Positions 53,042 through 61,991 of a stretch of DNA of 64,000 bases are shown here, piece after piece; positions within the stretch are counted from its first letter, which is position 1; each line of letters opens with the position of its first letter. A program made the translations under genes and the position numbers. The notes beneath the pieces are model-generated. The model made no database searches. It had not been told where the DNA came from and saw only the letters and a list, made by a program, of their open reading frames with translations. Location: NCBI RefSeq assembly GCF_000383975.1, contig NZ_KB913017.1:2655527-2719526 (forward strand), written 5' to 3'. This stretch comes from Natronorubrum tibetense GA33 (lineage in GTDB: Archaea > Halobacteriota > Halobacteria > Halobacteriales > Natrialbaceae).

Positions 53042-54748
53042 ATGCCATATAACGGCGTATACGAGGCGGTCGCCGACCAGCACGACCCCGACAGGGGGTG
53101 GGAGGAACACGCCCACGTCGGCGACGAAACCTCGCTCAACGTTGCCACGGAAGCGCTCGGCCGTCATGGCGATTCGAATCGACCCGGCCTCCGGATTCGG
53201 GACTTCGAAACCGGCGAGACCGAACTGTACACGTTTGCCGAACTCGACGCCGCCGCCAACCGTGTCGCCAACTACCTGTGCGACCACACCGACCGCGGCG
53301 ATCGGATCGGGGCGATGGCTCCGACGCGACTCGAGCTGTACGCCGTCGTGTTCGGGACGATCAAGGCGGGACGGATCTATCTCCCGCTCGCGCCGGTGTT
53401 CGGTCCCGACGCGTTGAACTATCGGCTCGAGGATTCGGGTGCGAGCGTCCTGTTCACGACGGACCGCGGCTGTGAAATCGCCGATGGCGACCTTCCGTCG
53501 CTCGAGCGCGTCGTCCGGATCGGGGACGACTCGGGCGACGGGAGCGCCGACGTCGACGCAATCGGCAACGGTACCGCGACGAACGACGGCAATGCGGCCG
53601 ACGACACCGATTCGGTCGTCGACGGCGATACGATCGTCGACGACTACGACGCCGTCCGAACTCGCCCAGAAACCTTCGAAACCGTCGAGACGCACCCGAA
53701 CGATCCCTACACGTTGACCTACACCTCCGGAACGACCGGCCAGCCCAAGGGAGTCCTGAGCGCACACCGCGGCCCGATCGAACTCTACGCCTACACGGAA
53801 TACGTCGTCGACCTGCGACCCGACGACGTCTATCTCGTCGCCGCGTCGCCCTCGTGGTCGTACGGGCTCACTATGGGCACGATCATGTCCGGGATTCGAG
53901 GGACGGCCATCGGTTGCTACCGCGGGCAGTTCGACCCCCACGCCTTTTTCGAGACGCTCGCCGAGTGGGACGTCGACAACGCGATGATCCCACCGACGGC
54001 GCTCCGCCAGTCCCGCGCCGCCGGCATCGATCTCGAGGCGTACGACATCGATCTCCGGGTGCTGATCTCGGCCGGCGAGTCGCTCGATCGGGAGACCGTC
54101 GACTGGTGTGAGGACGGACTGGGCGCGCCGCCACAGGACGCCTACGGGCTGACCGAGGCGGGGATGGTCGTCTGTAACTACGCGTTCGACGACTGGGAGG
54201 TCAAACCCGGAAGCATGGGGAAAGTCACGCCCGGCGTCGAGGTGGCGCTGCTCGACGACGACGGTACCCGAGTCGAGCGGGGCGAGGTGGGCGAGATCGC
54301 GATCGAACGAGACGAGGACGCCCGCGGCTCTTACTGGGGGTGTCCCGAGGCGACCCTCGAGAGCTTCACCGGTCGCTGGCTGCGCACGGGCGACCTGGCC
54401 CGGCAGGACGAGGACGGCTACTTCTGGTACGTGAGCCGGGCGGACAACGTCATCGTCTCCGCGGGCCACCGGATCGGTCCCGAGGAGGTCGAGGCGACGC
54501 TGCTCGACCACCCGTCGGTCGAGGAGGCTGCCGTCGTCGGGAAACCGGACGAAACTCGCGGCGAAATCGTTGCGGCCTTCGTCACGCTCGTCGGCGATTA
54601 CGAGCCCTCGGACAGCCTTGCGGACGAACTCCGACAGTTCGCGCGCGAGGAACTCTCCAAACACGAGTATCCGCGAAACGTATCGTTCCTCGAGGAGTTG
54701 CCGAAGACGGCCAGCGGGAAGATCAAGCGTTCCGCGCTCCTCGAGTGA
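53042..54748 (+). CDS. AMP-forming acyl-CoA synthetase
   Basis: A 568-residue ligase. TYTSGTTGQPKGVLSAHRG is the ATP loop, DAYGLTEAGMVVCNYAF the adenylate site, RWLRTGDLARQDEDGYFWYV the hinge and KTASGKIKRSALLE the catalytic lysine end. A 40-residue acidic/asparagine insert (about residues 160-200) lies before the ATP-binding loop and is unusual. Start ATG 53042. It is divergent from the ligase/dehydrogenase operon and converges on the R2-like gene. Confidence 0.92.
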   Translation: MPYNGVYEAVADQHDPDRGWEEHAHVGDETSLNVATEALGRHGDSNRPGLRIRDFETGETELYTFAELDAAANRVANYLCDHTDRGDRIGAMAPTRLELYAVVFGTIKAGRIYLPLAPVFGPDALNYRLEDSGASVLFTTDRGCEIADGDLPSLERVVRIGDDSGDGSADVDAIGNGTATNDGNAADDTDSVVDGDTIVDDYDAVRTRPETFETVETHPNDPYTLTYTSGTTGQPKGVLSAHRGPIELYAYTEYVVDLRPDDVYLVAASPSWSYGLTMGTIMSGIRGTAIGCYRGQFDPHAFFETLAEWDVDNAMIPPTALRQSRAAGIDLEAYDIDLRVLISAGESLDRETVDWCEDGLGAPPQDAYGLTEAGMVVCNYAFDDWEVKPGSMGKVTPGVEVALLDDDGTRVERGEVGEIAIERDEDARGSYWGCPEATLESFTGRWLRTGDLARQDEDGYFWYVSRADNVIVSAGHRIGPEEVEATLLDHPSVEEAAVVGKPDETRGEIVAAFVTLVGDYEPSDSLADELRQFAREELSKHEYPRNVSFLEELPKTASGKIKRSALLE

Positions 54749-54830
54749 GTCCGGTCGATTGGTCTCTCGTCTTGGAACGATCACGTACTGGGGAGCAGTA
54801 CCATTTTTCGTCGGATTCGTTCGCCGGCCG

Positions 54831-55766
54831 TCAATCGTCGCCCTCGAGCCGCACTAGCTCGTCGACGTCGGGGATGTCGGCCGCGGCGTCCGTGATCTGT
54901 CGCATCCGATCGGTGTGTTTGTCGACGGCGTAGGCCGCGAGTTCGCCGTCCTGCAGGCCGACGCGCTCCTCGGCGGCGTCCGGCTGGAATCGGTCGTCCT
55001 CGGTAATGCCCTGGACGAGCGGGAGCAGTTCGTTGACGGTCCGCTCGATCAGTTCGGGATCGACGCCCTCCTCCCGAATGAGCGTCTTGAGCTGATTCAT
55101 GCCGAATCCGACGTGGCGTCCCTCGTCGCTTCTGATCTTCGTGAAGCCCTCGACCAGTCCCGGCAGGTACGGTAGCTCCTCGAACTCGCCGCCGTAGGAG
55201 GTCTGCATCCCGTAGTAGCCCGTTTGGGCGAGGATCCCTTCGACGGTGAGGTGATAATGGCAGTACGCCTTCGCGCGATTTTCGGGCGTGTCGTCCTCGA
55301 GCAGTCGATCCTGCGCCTTCTTGTTCCGGTCGAACAGTTCGACGTAGGGCTCGTTAAACCACTTGTCCGCGCGCGGATTCGATCGCTCCCAGCCGAGTTC
55401 GTCCTCGACCGTCCAGATCACTTCGCGCCAGTAGCGATCGAAGAAGTCGGCGTGTTTGGCCTCCTCGTAGAGTTGGGTCGTCAGGAACAGCTGGTCGTCG
55501 ATGTCCTCGAGCACTGTCGCCAGCGGCGCGAGATCCTCGGTGACGGCGTCTTCGCCCGCACCGAACTTGGCGATGCCGTTCAGCGTTCGGTCCCACGCCC
55601 GGGCGTCGTAGTCCTCGGTGCCCTCGATGTACTCGAGGAGGTTCTCGATGTCCTGCTCGAGGTCGATTTCGCCGGGATCCCAGTGCCGTTCGACCGCATT
55701 CCGGTAGTATCGGTTCGATCGTGACTCCCGGTCCATCATCGCCGATGGTGTGTACTCTGTTGTCAT
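54831..55766 (-). CDS. R2-like ligand-binding oxidase
   Basis: A 311-residue ferritin-like di-metal protein. All ligands of R2-like ligand-binding oxidases can be lined up: Glu72 (FGAGEDAVTEDL), Glu102 and His105 (LYEEAKHADFF), Glu176 (YHLTVEGILA), Glu215 and His218 (SDEGRHVGFG). Val75 and Tyr171 occupy the places of the Tyr-Val ether crosslink. The metal site is probably Mn/Fe. It sits among acyl-CoA genes, and fatty acids are known ligands of this family, so lipid oxidation is a reasonable guess. Confidence 0.88.
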   Translation of the reverse strand: MTTEYTPSAMMDRESRSNRYYRNAVERHWDPGEIDLEQDIENLLEYIEGTEDYDARAWDRTLNGIAKFGAGEDAVTEDLAPLATVLEDIDDQLFLTTQLYEEAKHADFFDRYWREVIWTVEDELGWERSNPRADKWFNEPYVELFDRNKKAQDRLLEDDTPENRAKAYCHYHLTVEGILAQTGYYGMQTSYGGEFEELPYLPGLVEGFTKIRSDEGRHVGFGMNQLKTLIREEGVDPELIERTVNELLPLVQGITEDDRFQPDAAEERVGLQDGELAAYAVDKHTDRMRQITDAAADIPDVDELVRLEGDD

Positions 55767-55850
55767 ACCCCAACTAACTCGTCAGTGCTATTAACGTTAT
55801 CCCGTCACCTCCGCCCGCAGTGGCGAGGTCACGTCGCCCCCTTCGGACCG

Positions 55851-57224
55851 TCACTCCCTCGTATCGTCGACCCGCTCGTGTGCGTCGAGCGTCGTCATGG
55901 TCCGGTAGACGGTGAGCCGGTCGGCCTTTCCGAGCCGATACCGGTAGTAGCCGTAGGCGACGATAAACCAGCCGATGAGCACGACGCCGACAACGGGCTG
56001 CTGGAGGAGCGTAACGAGCCAGAACGCGCCGGTCACGACCCCGCCGCCGAGCACCGCGAGCAAGAGTCCGCGGTACCGACGGAGGCGGAACGGCGCGTTC
56101 TCGTAGTGCTCGGGGAACTCCCGCGGGAGGTTCCAGAGCCCGATCGCACAAAAGAAGTACGCGGTGAGGCTGGCGAGCCCGATGAACGTCGACAGCCCGA
56201 CGATCTCGCCCGCGAGCGGGACGAGCGCGAACGGCGGCACCCCGAGGAGGGCCACCGCGTAGTGAGGCGTGTCGAACCGCGGGTGGACTCGAGCGAGGAG
56301 CGCGGGGAAGACGCCGTCCCGACTCGCTCGCATGAGCGTTCGCGAAAAGACCAGCAGCGTCGTGTTCACCGTCGTCACGACCGCAAAGATCGCGCCGCTG
56401 GCGATGACGTACTCACCCCACCAGGGGAGAAACGCCGACGCGGCGAGCGCGAGGTCGGCCTCGCTGCCGAGGTCAGTGTAGGGGACGACGCCGACCAGGA
56501 CCGCGATCAGCGCCACGTAGAACAGGGCGACGATGCCGATTCCGAAGCCGAGGACGAGCGGAATCGTCCGTCCGGGGTCCTCGATTTCTTCCCCGAGTTC
56601 GATCAGCAACCCAAAGCCAAGAAACGGGTAGAATAGCGCGACGACCGCGAGCGCGAACGCGCCGTAGTCGGGGAAAAACGGCGTGTAGTTGGCCGCCTCG
56701 ACCGCGCCGGCTCCGGGAACGATGAAGACGAGCAGGGTCGCGACGAGGCCGACGAAGAAGAGTATCTGCACCTGAGCGACCATCCTGAGTCCGATCAGAT
56801 TGATCAGAAGCACGAACGCGAGCAGCGCGTAGATCAGCAGCAACGACGGCACGTCGAAGAAGATTCGCGTGTACTCGGCGAACCCCGTCGCCGTGATCAG
56901 CAGCGACGCCCACGCGACGAGTGGAATGGTAAACGGGACGAGAAACCCCCAGTAGGGCGCGGTCAGTCGCGAAATGTAGACGTACAGTCCGCCGGCGACG
57001 GGCATCGCGGAGCCGAGCAGCGCGTTGTACAGTACGACGAAACTCGCCGGGATCGCCGCCAGGAGGATGGCCAACACGAGCGACGGTCCCGATGCACCGG
57101 CCAGCGGACCCGGTAACACGAAGATCGGGACGGCGATCGCGTTCCCAACTAGAAGCGCGAGAACGCCCAGGAGACCGATGCTCGAGGAGAGCGTCGTCGG
57201 TTCGGCGTCACCGGGGCTGCTCAT
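55851..57224 (-). CDS. APC-family amino-acid permease
   Basis: A 457-residue transporter with about twelve helices. LLVGNAIAVPIFVLPGPLAG at the first helix and SRTLMRASRDGVFPALLARV in the eighth-helix loop are typical of APC permeases. It overlaps a small membrane-protein gene upstream (57208-57471) by 17 bases, so they are coupled. Compared with the truncated permease at 1-897 it has no long acidic N-terminus. Confidence 0.9.
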   Translation of the reverse strand: MSSPGDAEPTTLSSSIGLLGVLALLVGNAIAVPIFVLPGPLAGASGPSLVLAILLAAIPASFVVLYNALLGSAMPVAGGLYVYISRLTAPYWGFLVPFTIPLVAWASLLITATGFAEYTRIFFDVPSLLLIYALLAFVLLINLIGLRMVAQVQILFFVGLVATLLVFIVPGAGAVEAANYTPFFPDYGAFALAVVALFYPFLGFGLLIELGEEIEDPGRTIPLVLGFGIGIVALFYVALIAVLVGVVPYTDLGSEADLALAASAFLPWWGEYVIASGAIFAVVTTVNTTLLVFSRTLMRASRDGVFPALLARVHPRFDTPHYAVALLGVPPFALVPLAGEIVGLSTFIGLASLTAYFFCAIGLWNLPREFPEHYENAPFRLRRYRGLLLAVLGGGVVTGAFWLVTLLQQPVVGVVLIGWFIVAYGYYRYRLGKADRLTVYRTMTTLDAHERVDDTRE

Positions 57225-57471
57225 CTCTGGCGTGGCCGTCGGCCCGACGGCAACGTATCTTGTAGTCTCGAAGCCGACGTCCGAGCGCGAACCCGAGCAC
57301 GCCGCCGAGAAGCGGGATCACCAACAGGAGTATCTCGGCGAGGAGCAACGGGAGTAAGATACCGACACCGAGACCGACGACCAGTCCGCCTTCCGGGTAC
57401 TGCGCTGCGGCGACCTCGCGCTCGATCTCTTCCATCTCGTCTGGAACATCGCGGTACTGTCCGATTGCCAT
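57208..57471 (-). CDS. Small membrane protein coupled to the permease
   Basis: An 87-residue protein. An acidic N-terminus (MAIGQYRDVPDEMEEIEREV) precedes a hydrophobic hairpin, GLVVGLGVGILLPLLLAEIL and LLVIPLLGGVLGFALGRRL, and a basic tail. Its stop lies 17 bases inside the permease start, which indicates co-translation. Function is unknown; it may be an accessory subunit of the permease. Confidence 0.7.
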   Translation of the reverse strand: MAIGQYRDVPDEMEEIEREVAAAQYPEGGLVVGLGVGILLPLLLAEILLLVIPLLGGVLGFALGRRLRDYKIRCRRADGHARDEQPR

Positions 57472-57609
57472 ATGTTGGCCCACCACACACCGGCTCAAAT
57501 ATCTTTGGGAAGAGTTGACACGAACAGATCGCTTTCCGTTCGCGTCAAATGGATCGATGAGGGGAAGCAACCGGATTCGAGGTCACCGCGTTCGGTAATT
57601 CCGCCGGAG

Positions 57610-58119
57610 TCAGGCTTGCTGCGGTGCCGATCCGATCTCGAAAATCTCCGTGTAGAGGCTCTCGGCGAGCGCGTCGATATTTTCCTCCGCCTCGCTGGCG
57701 GCCATCGTGTCACCGACGCCCTGCCACTTGACGGAAAGCTGGGCCACCGGAACCAGTGCAATCCCGCCGGCGGTGATCTCGCCGTCCGGCGTGTGAACCG
57801 TCCACTCCGTTCGCATGCCGTCCGACGAACGGGTGACGTCGTCGATCTGGCCGCCCGCGGCGACCCACCGCTCGACGAGCCCGTCGGTGATCCGCCGCAG
57901 CTTTCGCTCGCCGAGGATGTGGACGGCGATGCCGCCAGCCACGAGCGCGACGAACGCGGCGATCGCTACCGGCAGCCCGCCGTAGGGAACGTTCACCGAC
58001 GCCGCGAGTCCCGCAGTGACGACGACGAGTCCGAGGACCCGCGCGTCGACCGCGCTGGGGATCGTGCCGCTCCAGCCGGCTGTCTGTGATTGTCTCTGAG
58101 TCGGCTGCTCGAGTTGCAT
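57610..58119 (-). CDS. Membrane-associated protein of unknown function
   Basis: A 169-residue protein. A polar N-terminus is followed by two hydrophobic helices (VLGLVVVTAGLAASVNVPYG and VAIAAFVALVAGGIAVHI), then a soluble beta-rich domain (RWVAAGGQIDDVTRSSDGMR, then EWTVHTPDGEITAGGIALVP) and an acidic end. I cannot name the family. It follows the E1 alpha gene in the same direction, but 77 bases separate them. Confidence 0.65.
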   Translation of the reverse strand: MQLEQPTQRQSQTAGWSGTIPSAVDARVLGLVVVTAGLAASVNVPYGGLPVAIAAFVALVAGGIAVHILGERKLRRITDGLVERWVAAGGQIDDVTRSSDGMRTEWTVHTPDGEITAGGIALVPVAQLSVKWQGVGDTMAASEAEENIDALAESLYTEIFEIGSAPQQA

Positions 58120-58196
58120 CTCGTCTACGTCTGTCGAGGACGCCCGGGAAGTCGTTGGGCTGTCCCAGTGCTCGCTTTATACGAGAACTGTCAAAC

Positions 58197-59330
58197 TCAT
58201 TCGTAATCGAGTAATTCTTCGTCGCCGTGACGTTCGCGCAGCGCCTCGAGGTCGTCCCGTTGTTCCTCGAGTCGCGGCGTCGGCTCCGCGTACGCGTACT
58301 CGAACATCTCTCGGGGATCGACGTCGCTATCGGCGTCTTCGGCGCGATCGATCAGGGTCTCGAGGGTCGCGTCGATTTCGGACTCGATCGACTCGATCCG
58401 CTCGTCGTCGAGCAGGTCGCGGCTGCGCAGGTAGGCGTCAAATCGGTCGATCGGGTCCCGGTCGCGCCAGCGCTCGACTTCCTCGTCGTCCCGGTAGACC
58501 GACGGATCGTCGGCCGTCGTGTGCGCGCCGTAGCGGTACTGGACGGCCTCGATCAGCGTCGGCCGTACTCGGTCGCCGTCGCCCTCGAGCGCCTTCTCTC
58601 GCGCGGCTTTCGTGACCACGTAGCTCGCCAGCGGGTCCATTCCATCGACCTGCACTCCCTCGAAGCCGTAGGCGTCGGCCTTCTGTGCCAGGGTGGCGCT
58701 GGCCGTCTGGCGCTCTCGCGGGACCGAAATCGCCCACTGGTTGTTGTTACAGAAGAAGACCGTCGGCGTATCGAAGACGCCGGCGAAGTTCATCGCCTCG
58801 TGGAAGTCGCCTTCCGACGTCGACCCGTCGCCGAAGTGGACGAGGCTCACGCGCTCGTCGTCGTTCAGTTTCGCGGCCCACGACCAGCCGACCGCCTGGG
58901 GGAGGTGGGCGCCGATCGAGATGTTCAGCGGAAAAACGTTGATCTCGTCGATCGCTGCGTTACCGTCCTCGTGGCCCATCCAGTACAGCAGGTATTCCCA
59001 GGGCAACTCCCGGGAGACGAGCGCGCCGTGTTCCCGATACTGGTAGGAAATCATGTCGTCGTCCGCGAGCGCGTACGTCGACCCGATCTGTGACCCTTCC
59101 TGGCCGGCCAGCGAAGAGTACGTTCCCATCCGCCCCTGTCGCTGGAGGCTGATCATTCGCTCGTCGAACCGCCGGGAAAAGCGCATATCGCGGTACATCC
59201 CGAGCAGCGTCTCGTCCTCGAGATCCGGCTCGAGGTCCGGTGCGACGACGGCCCCGTCGCTATCGAGCACCCGAATCCGATCGTCCGGCGCTCGCTCGAG
59301 AACGGCGTGCTCGAGGGTGTCTTCTGACAT
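58197..59330 (-). CDS. 2-oxoacid dehydrogenase E1 alpha subunit
   Basis: A 377-residue thiamine-diphosphate enzyme subunit. LVHFGDGSTSEGDFHEAMNF is the TPP-binding GDG motif and TVFFCNNNQWAISVPRERQT its partner NN. The phosphorylatable-loop analog VQYRYGAHTTADDPSVYRDD is present. The E1 beta, E2 and lipoamide-dehydrogenase genes normally adjacent are absent from this window, so the subunit must pair in trans or have another role. It is divergent from an acyl-CoA synthetase gene. Confidence 0.9.
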   Translation of the reverse strand: MSEDTLEHAVLERAPDDRIRVLDSDGAVVAPDLEPDLEDETLLGMYRDMRFSRRFDERMISLQRQGRMGTYSSLAGQEGSQIGSTYALADDDMISYQYREHGALVSRELPWEYLLYWMGHEDGNAAIDEINVFPLNISIGAHLPQAVGWSWAAKLNDDERVSLVHFGDGSTSEGDFHEAMNFAGVFDTPTVFFCNNNQWAISVPRERQTASATLAQKADAYGFEGVQVDGMDPLASYVVTKAAREKALEGDGDRVRPTLIEAVQYRYGAHTTADDPSVYRDDEEVERWRDRDPIDRFDAYLRSRDLLDDERIESIESEIDATLETLIDRAEDADSDVDPREMFEYAYAEPTPRLEEQRDDLEALRERHGDEELLDYE

Positions 59331-59458
59331 GCCTGGACCGTGGGCTGCGGACTACATAACCGTACTCGTGCCGGAACTGCAGTCGGAAACCGACGGGAAC
59401 GGTCCACCGTCGAGACCGTGGCGAAAAACGCTATGTGCTGGCCCCAGTATGCCAGCGT

Positions 59459-61129
59459 ATGACCTGGACGGTGATGCCGACGTTCGAGGATTACACGCAG
59501 GCGCGAGCGGCGTTCGAGTGGGACCTCCCCGACGCGTTCAACCCCGCCGTCGATTTCCTCCGGAAACACGACGACACGAGTCGGACGGCGCTCCGATACG
59601 AGGACCCCGACAGCGGCCTCGAGACCTACTCCTTCGACGACCTCGACGACCGATCGGACCGGCTCGCGGCCGCACTCGCCGACCTCGGCGTCGAAGCGGG
59701 CGACCGCATCGGTGTCGTCGTTCCACAGAAACCCCAGAATCCGATCACCCATCTGGCGAACTGGAAGCTCGGTGCCGTCTCCGTCCCGCTCACGGTGCTC
59801 TTCGGACGCGACGCGCTGCAGTATCGACTCGCCGACAGCGAGGCTACCGCCGTCGTCGTCGATCCGAGCGTCCGCGAGACCGTCGACGAGATTCGCGGGG
59901 AGTGTCCCGACCTCGAGCACGTGATCGAACTCGGCACCGGGGGATCGGTTTCGGGGAACGCCCACCCGTTCGACGACCTGCTTGAGGCTCACGAGCCCGG
60001 GGTCGAGGTTTACGACGCGACGCCGGAAACACCGACGGCGATCATGTACACGAGCGGCTCGACGGGGCCGCCGAAGGGCGTCCGCCACAGCCACGCCCTC
60101 TGGCTCGGCCGGGCCGCGGCGGCGTACAACTACTTCGATCAGGGGCTCGAGCCGGGTGAGACCACGCTCTGGACGCCCGCCGACTGGGCCTGGGGGGCCG
60201 CGCTTGGCGGCACGCTCTTCGCGGCGTGGCACCACGGCTGTACGATCGTGGGCTGGCCGCGCGACGGGTTCGATCCCGAAGCGGCCTACGACCTCATGGC
60301 GCGCCACGACGTGGACAAGGCGTTCATGCCACCGACTGCGCTCCGGATGCTGATGTCGGTTGACGACCCCGAGGACCGGTTCGATCTCTCCCTCGAGACG
60401 TTCGCTTCGGCGGGCGAACCCCTCACGTCCGAGGTCGTCGACTGGGTCAACGAGACGTTTGCGAACGTCGCGATCAACGACTTCTACGGGCAGACCGAAC
60501 TCAACCTCGTCGTCGGCAACTCGGACGACTGGTTCGACACCCGGCCCGGGAGTATGGGGAAGCCGTTCCCCGGCTACGAGGTGTGCGTGCTCGACCCCGA
60601 CGGAAACGAGGAGTGCGAGACCGGCGAGGTGGGCGAACTCGCGGTGAAGCCGGGGGATCGACGCGTCTTCTTCGACGAGTACTGGAAGCTACCGGAGAAG
60701 ACGGCCGAAAAACGAACGGAGGAGGGATGGTTCCGCACCGGCGACCTGGTGAAACGCGACGACGAGGACTATCTCTGGTTCGTCTCCCGGACCGACGACG
60801 TGATCCTCACGAGCGGCTACCGCGTCGGCCCGATGGAAGTCGAGGAGGCGATTCTCCACCATTCCGACGCCGAACAGGCGGGCGTCGTCGGCGTCCCGGA
60901 CGACACTCGCGGCGAGGCGATCAAAGCGTACGTCCAGCCCGCGACGACCGACTACGACCCGGCCCAACTGCGCGAGGAGATTCGCGACCTCGTCCGAGAG
61001 CGCCTTGCCGAGTACGAGTACCCACAGCACATCGAGTTCGTCGACGAACTCCCGACGACGACGACCGGCAAGATCCAGCGTCGCTCGCTCCGAGATCACG
61101 AGGAACCATCGAACGCGACCGACGACTGA
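59459..61129 (+). CDS. AMP-forming acyl-CoA synthetase (third in the window)
   Basis: A 556-residue ligase. Motifs are MYTSGSTGPPKGVRHSHAL, DFYGQTELNLVVGNS, GWFRTGDLVKRDDEDYLWFV and the C-terminal TTTTGKIQRRSLRDHE. The start could be ATG 59459 or ATG 59474 (MPTFEDYTQAR). The active-site wall YNYFDQGLEPGETTLWTPAD resembles acetyl/medium-chain acyl-CoA synthetases. It is divergent from the E1 alpha gene. Confidence 0.92.
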   Translation: MTWTVMPTFEDYTQARAAFEWDLPDAFNPAVDFLRKHDDTSRTALRYEDPDSGLETYSFDDLDDRSDRLAAALADLGVEAGDRIGVVVPQKPQNPITHLANWKLGAVSVPLTVLFGRDALQYRLADSEATAVVVDPSVRETVDEIRGECPDLEHVIELGTGGSVSGNAHPFDDLLEAHEPGVEVYDATPETPTAIMYTSGSTGPPKGVRHSHALWLGRAAAAYNYFDQGLEPGETTLWTPADWAWGAALGGTLFAAWHHGCTIVGWPRDGFDPEAAYDLMARHDVDKAFMPPTALRMLMSVDDPEDRFDLSLETFASAGEPLTSEVVDWVNETFANVAINDFYGQTELNLVVGNSDDWFDTRPGSMGKPFPGYEVCVLDPDGNEECETGEVGELAVKPGDRRVFFDEYWKLPEKTAEKRTEEGWFRTGDLVKRDDEDYLWFVSRTDDVILTSGYRVGPMEVEEAILHHSDAEQAGVVGVPDDTRGEAIKAYVQPATTDYDPAQLREEIRDLVRERLAEYEYPQHIEFVDELPTTTTGKIQRRSLRDHEEPSNATDD

Positions 61130-61258
61130 ACCGTTCGGAGGTCATCACCACTCGGTCTCACCGACTCGAGTCTCCCCCGGAACGCCCCGACGAGCGCCGA
61201 TTCCAACGAATCGACAGTCAAAGTCGGTTTTATGAGTCCACTGTGTGAACATCCACCT

Positions 61259-61684
61259 ATGCACCGCGTGCTACTTCCCGTCGACACGAACGAGAGTCGA
61301 GCGATCAAACAGGCGACGTACGTCGCCTCGCTGCCGGACGCAGCGCAATCGGTCGAAGCGTACATCCTGTTCATCTTCAACGAGGAGAGTGCGGACCTGC
61401 CAAAGGAGTTCGAACAGTTCAAGTCGGCCGCGAGAATCGGGTCCGTTCGCCGCGCGAAGGAGCGACTCGAGGAGTCGTCGGTCGACGTCACCGTCCTCGA
61501 CAAAAGCGGCGAGGCCGAGGGTGGGAACATCCTCGAGACGGCCGACGAGTACGATGTCGACTCGATTGTACTCGGCGGTCGGAAGCGCTCGCCGGTCGGC
61601 AAGGCGGTGTTCGGCAGCGTCACGCAGTCGGTCATCCTCGAGACCGATCGGCCGGTCGTCGTGACGGGCGGCGGAGAGGACTGA
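61259..61684 (+). CDS. Universal stress protein
   Basis: A 141-residue UspA domain. [20 protein letters not shown] at the start, [20 protein letters not shown] as the ATP loop and [16 protein letters not shown] at the end. The start ATG 61259 is chosen because it gives the usual beginning; the upstream 61232 would add nine residues. It is the third copy in the window and the last ordinary gene before the AT-rich tail. Confidence 0.9.
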   Translation: MHRVLLPVDTNESRAIKQATYVASLPDAAQSVEAYILFIFNEESADLPKEFEQFKSAARIGSVRRAKERLEESSVDVTVLDKSGEAEGGNILETADEYDVDSIVLGGRKRSPVGKAVFGSVTQSVILETDRPVVVTGGGED

Positions 61685-61991
61685 GTCCGGTTTTTCGACC
61701 GTTTCGGCCGTTTTCGTGAATTTCCGACCGTTCTCCCCGATCGATCGCCTCGAGTTCGGGCGCGGATTCGACTCGTGTTCAGCCGCTGCCGTCGTCACAT
61801 TCTTCGCGTACTTATAAACCTACAAATGAAACTAGGAAATTCACGAGCTAGTGACTCCAAATCCAACGCGAAAATCGGATTTGACGGAATTGACAACTAT
61901 AAATAATCAGAAATATATCACTTGTCCGAAAATCCGCAAAAAACGACAGAGCAGCCGCTACCAACCTGGTGGACCCAGAGTGAGAAATTCG
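61685..61991. other. AT-rich gap at the border of the mobile region
   Basis: Composition falls from about 61800. No gene seen. The border lies between the stress protein and the transposase relic; no clear terminal inverted repeat or target duplication is visible. Confidence 0.35.

Noticed and set aside
52940-54784. A 614-codon reverse-strand open frame
   Set aside because: It is the antisense of the acyl-CoA synthetase at 53042-54748; no family motifs, and GC-rich codon bias alone keeps it open.
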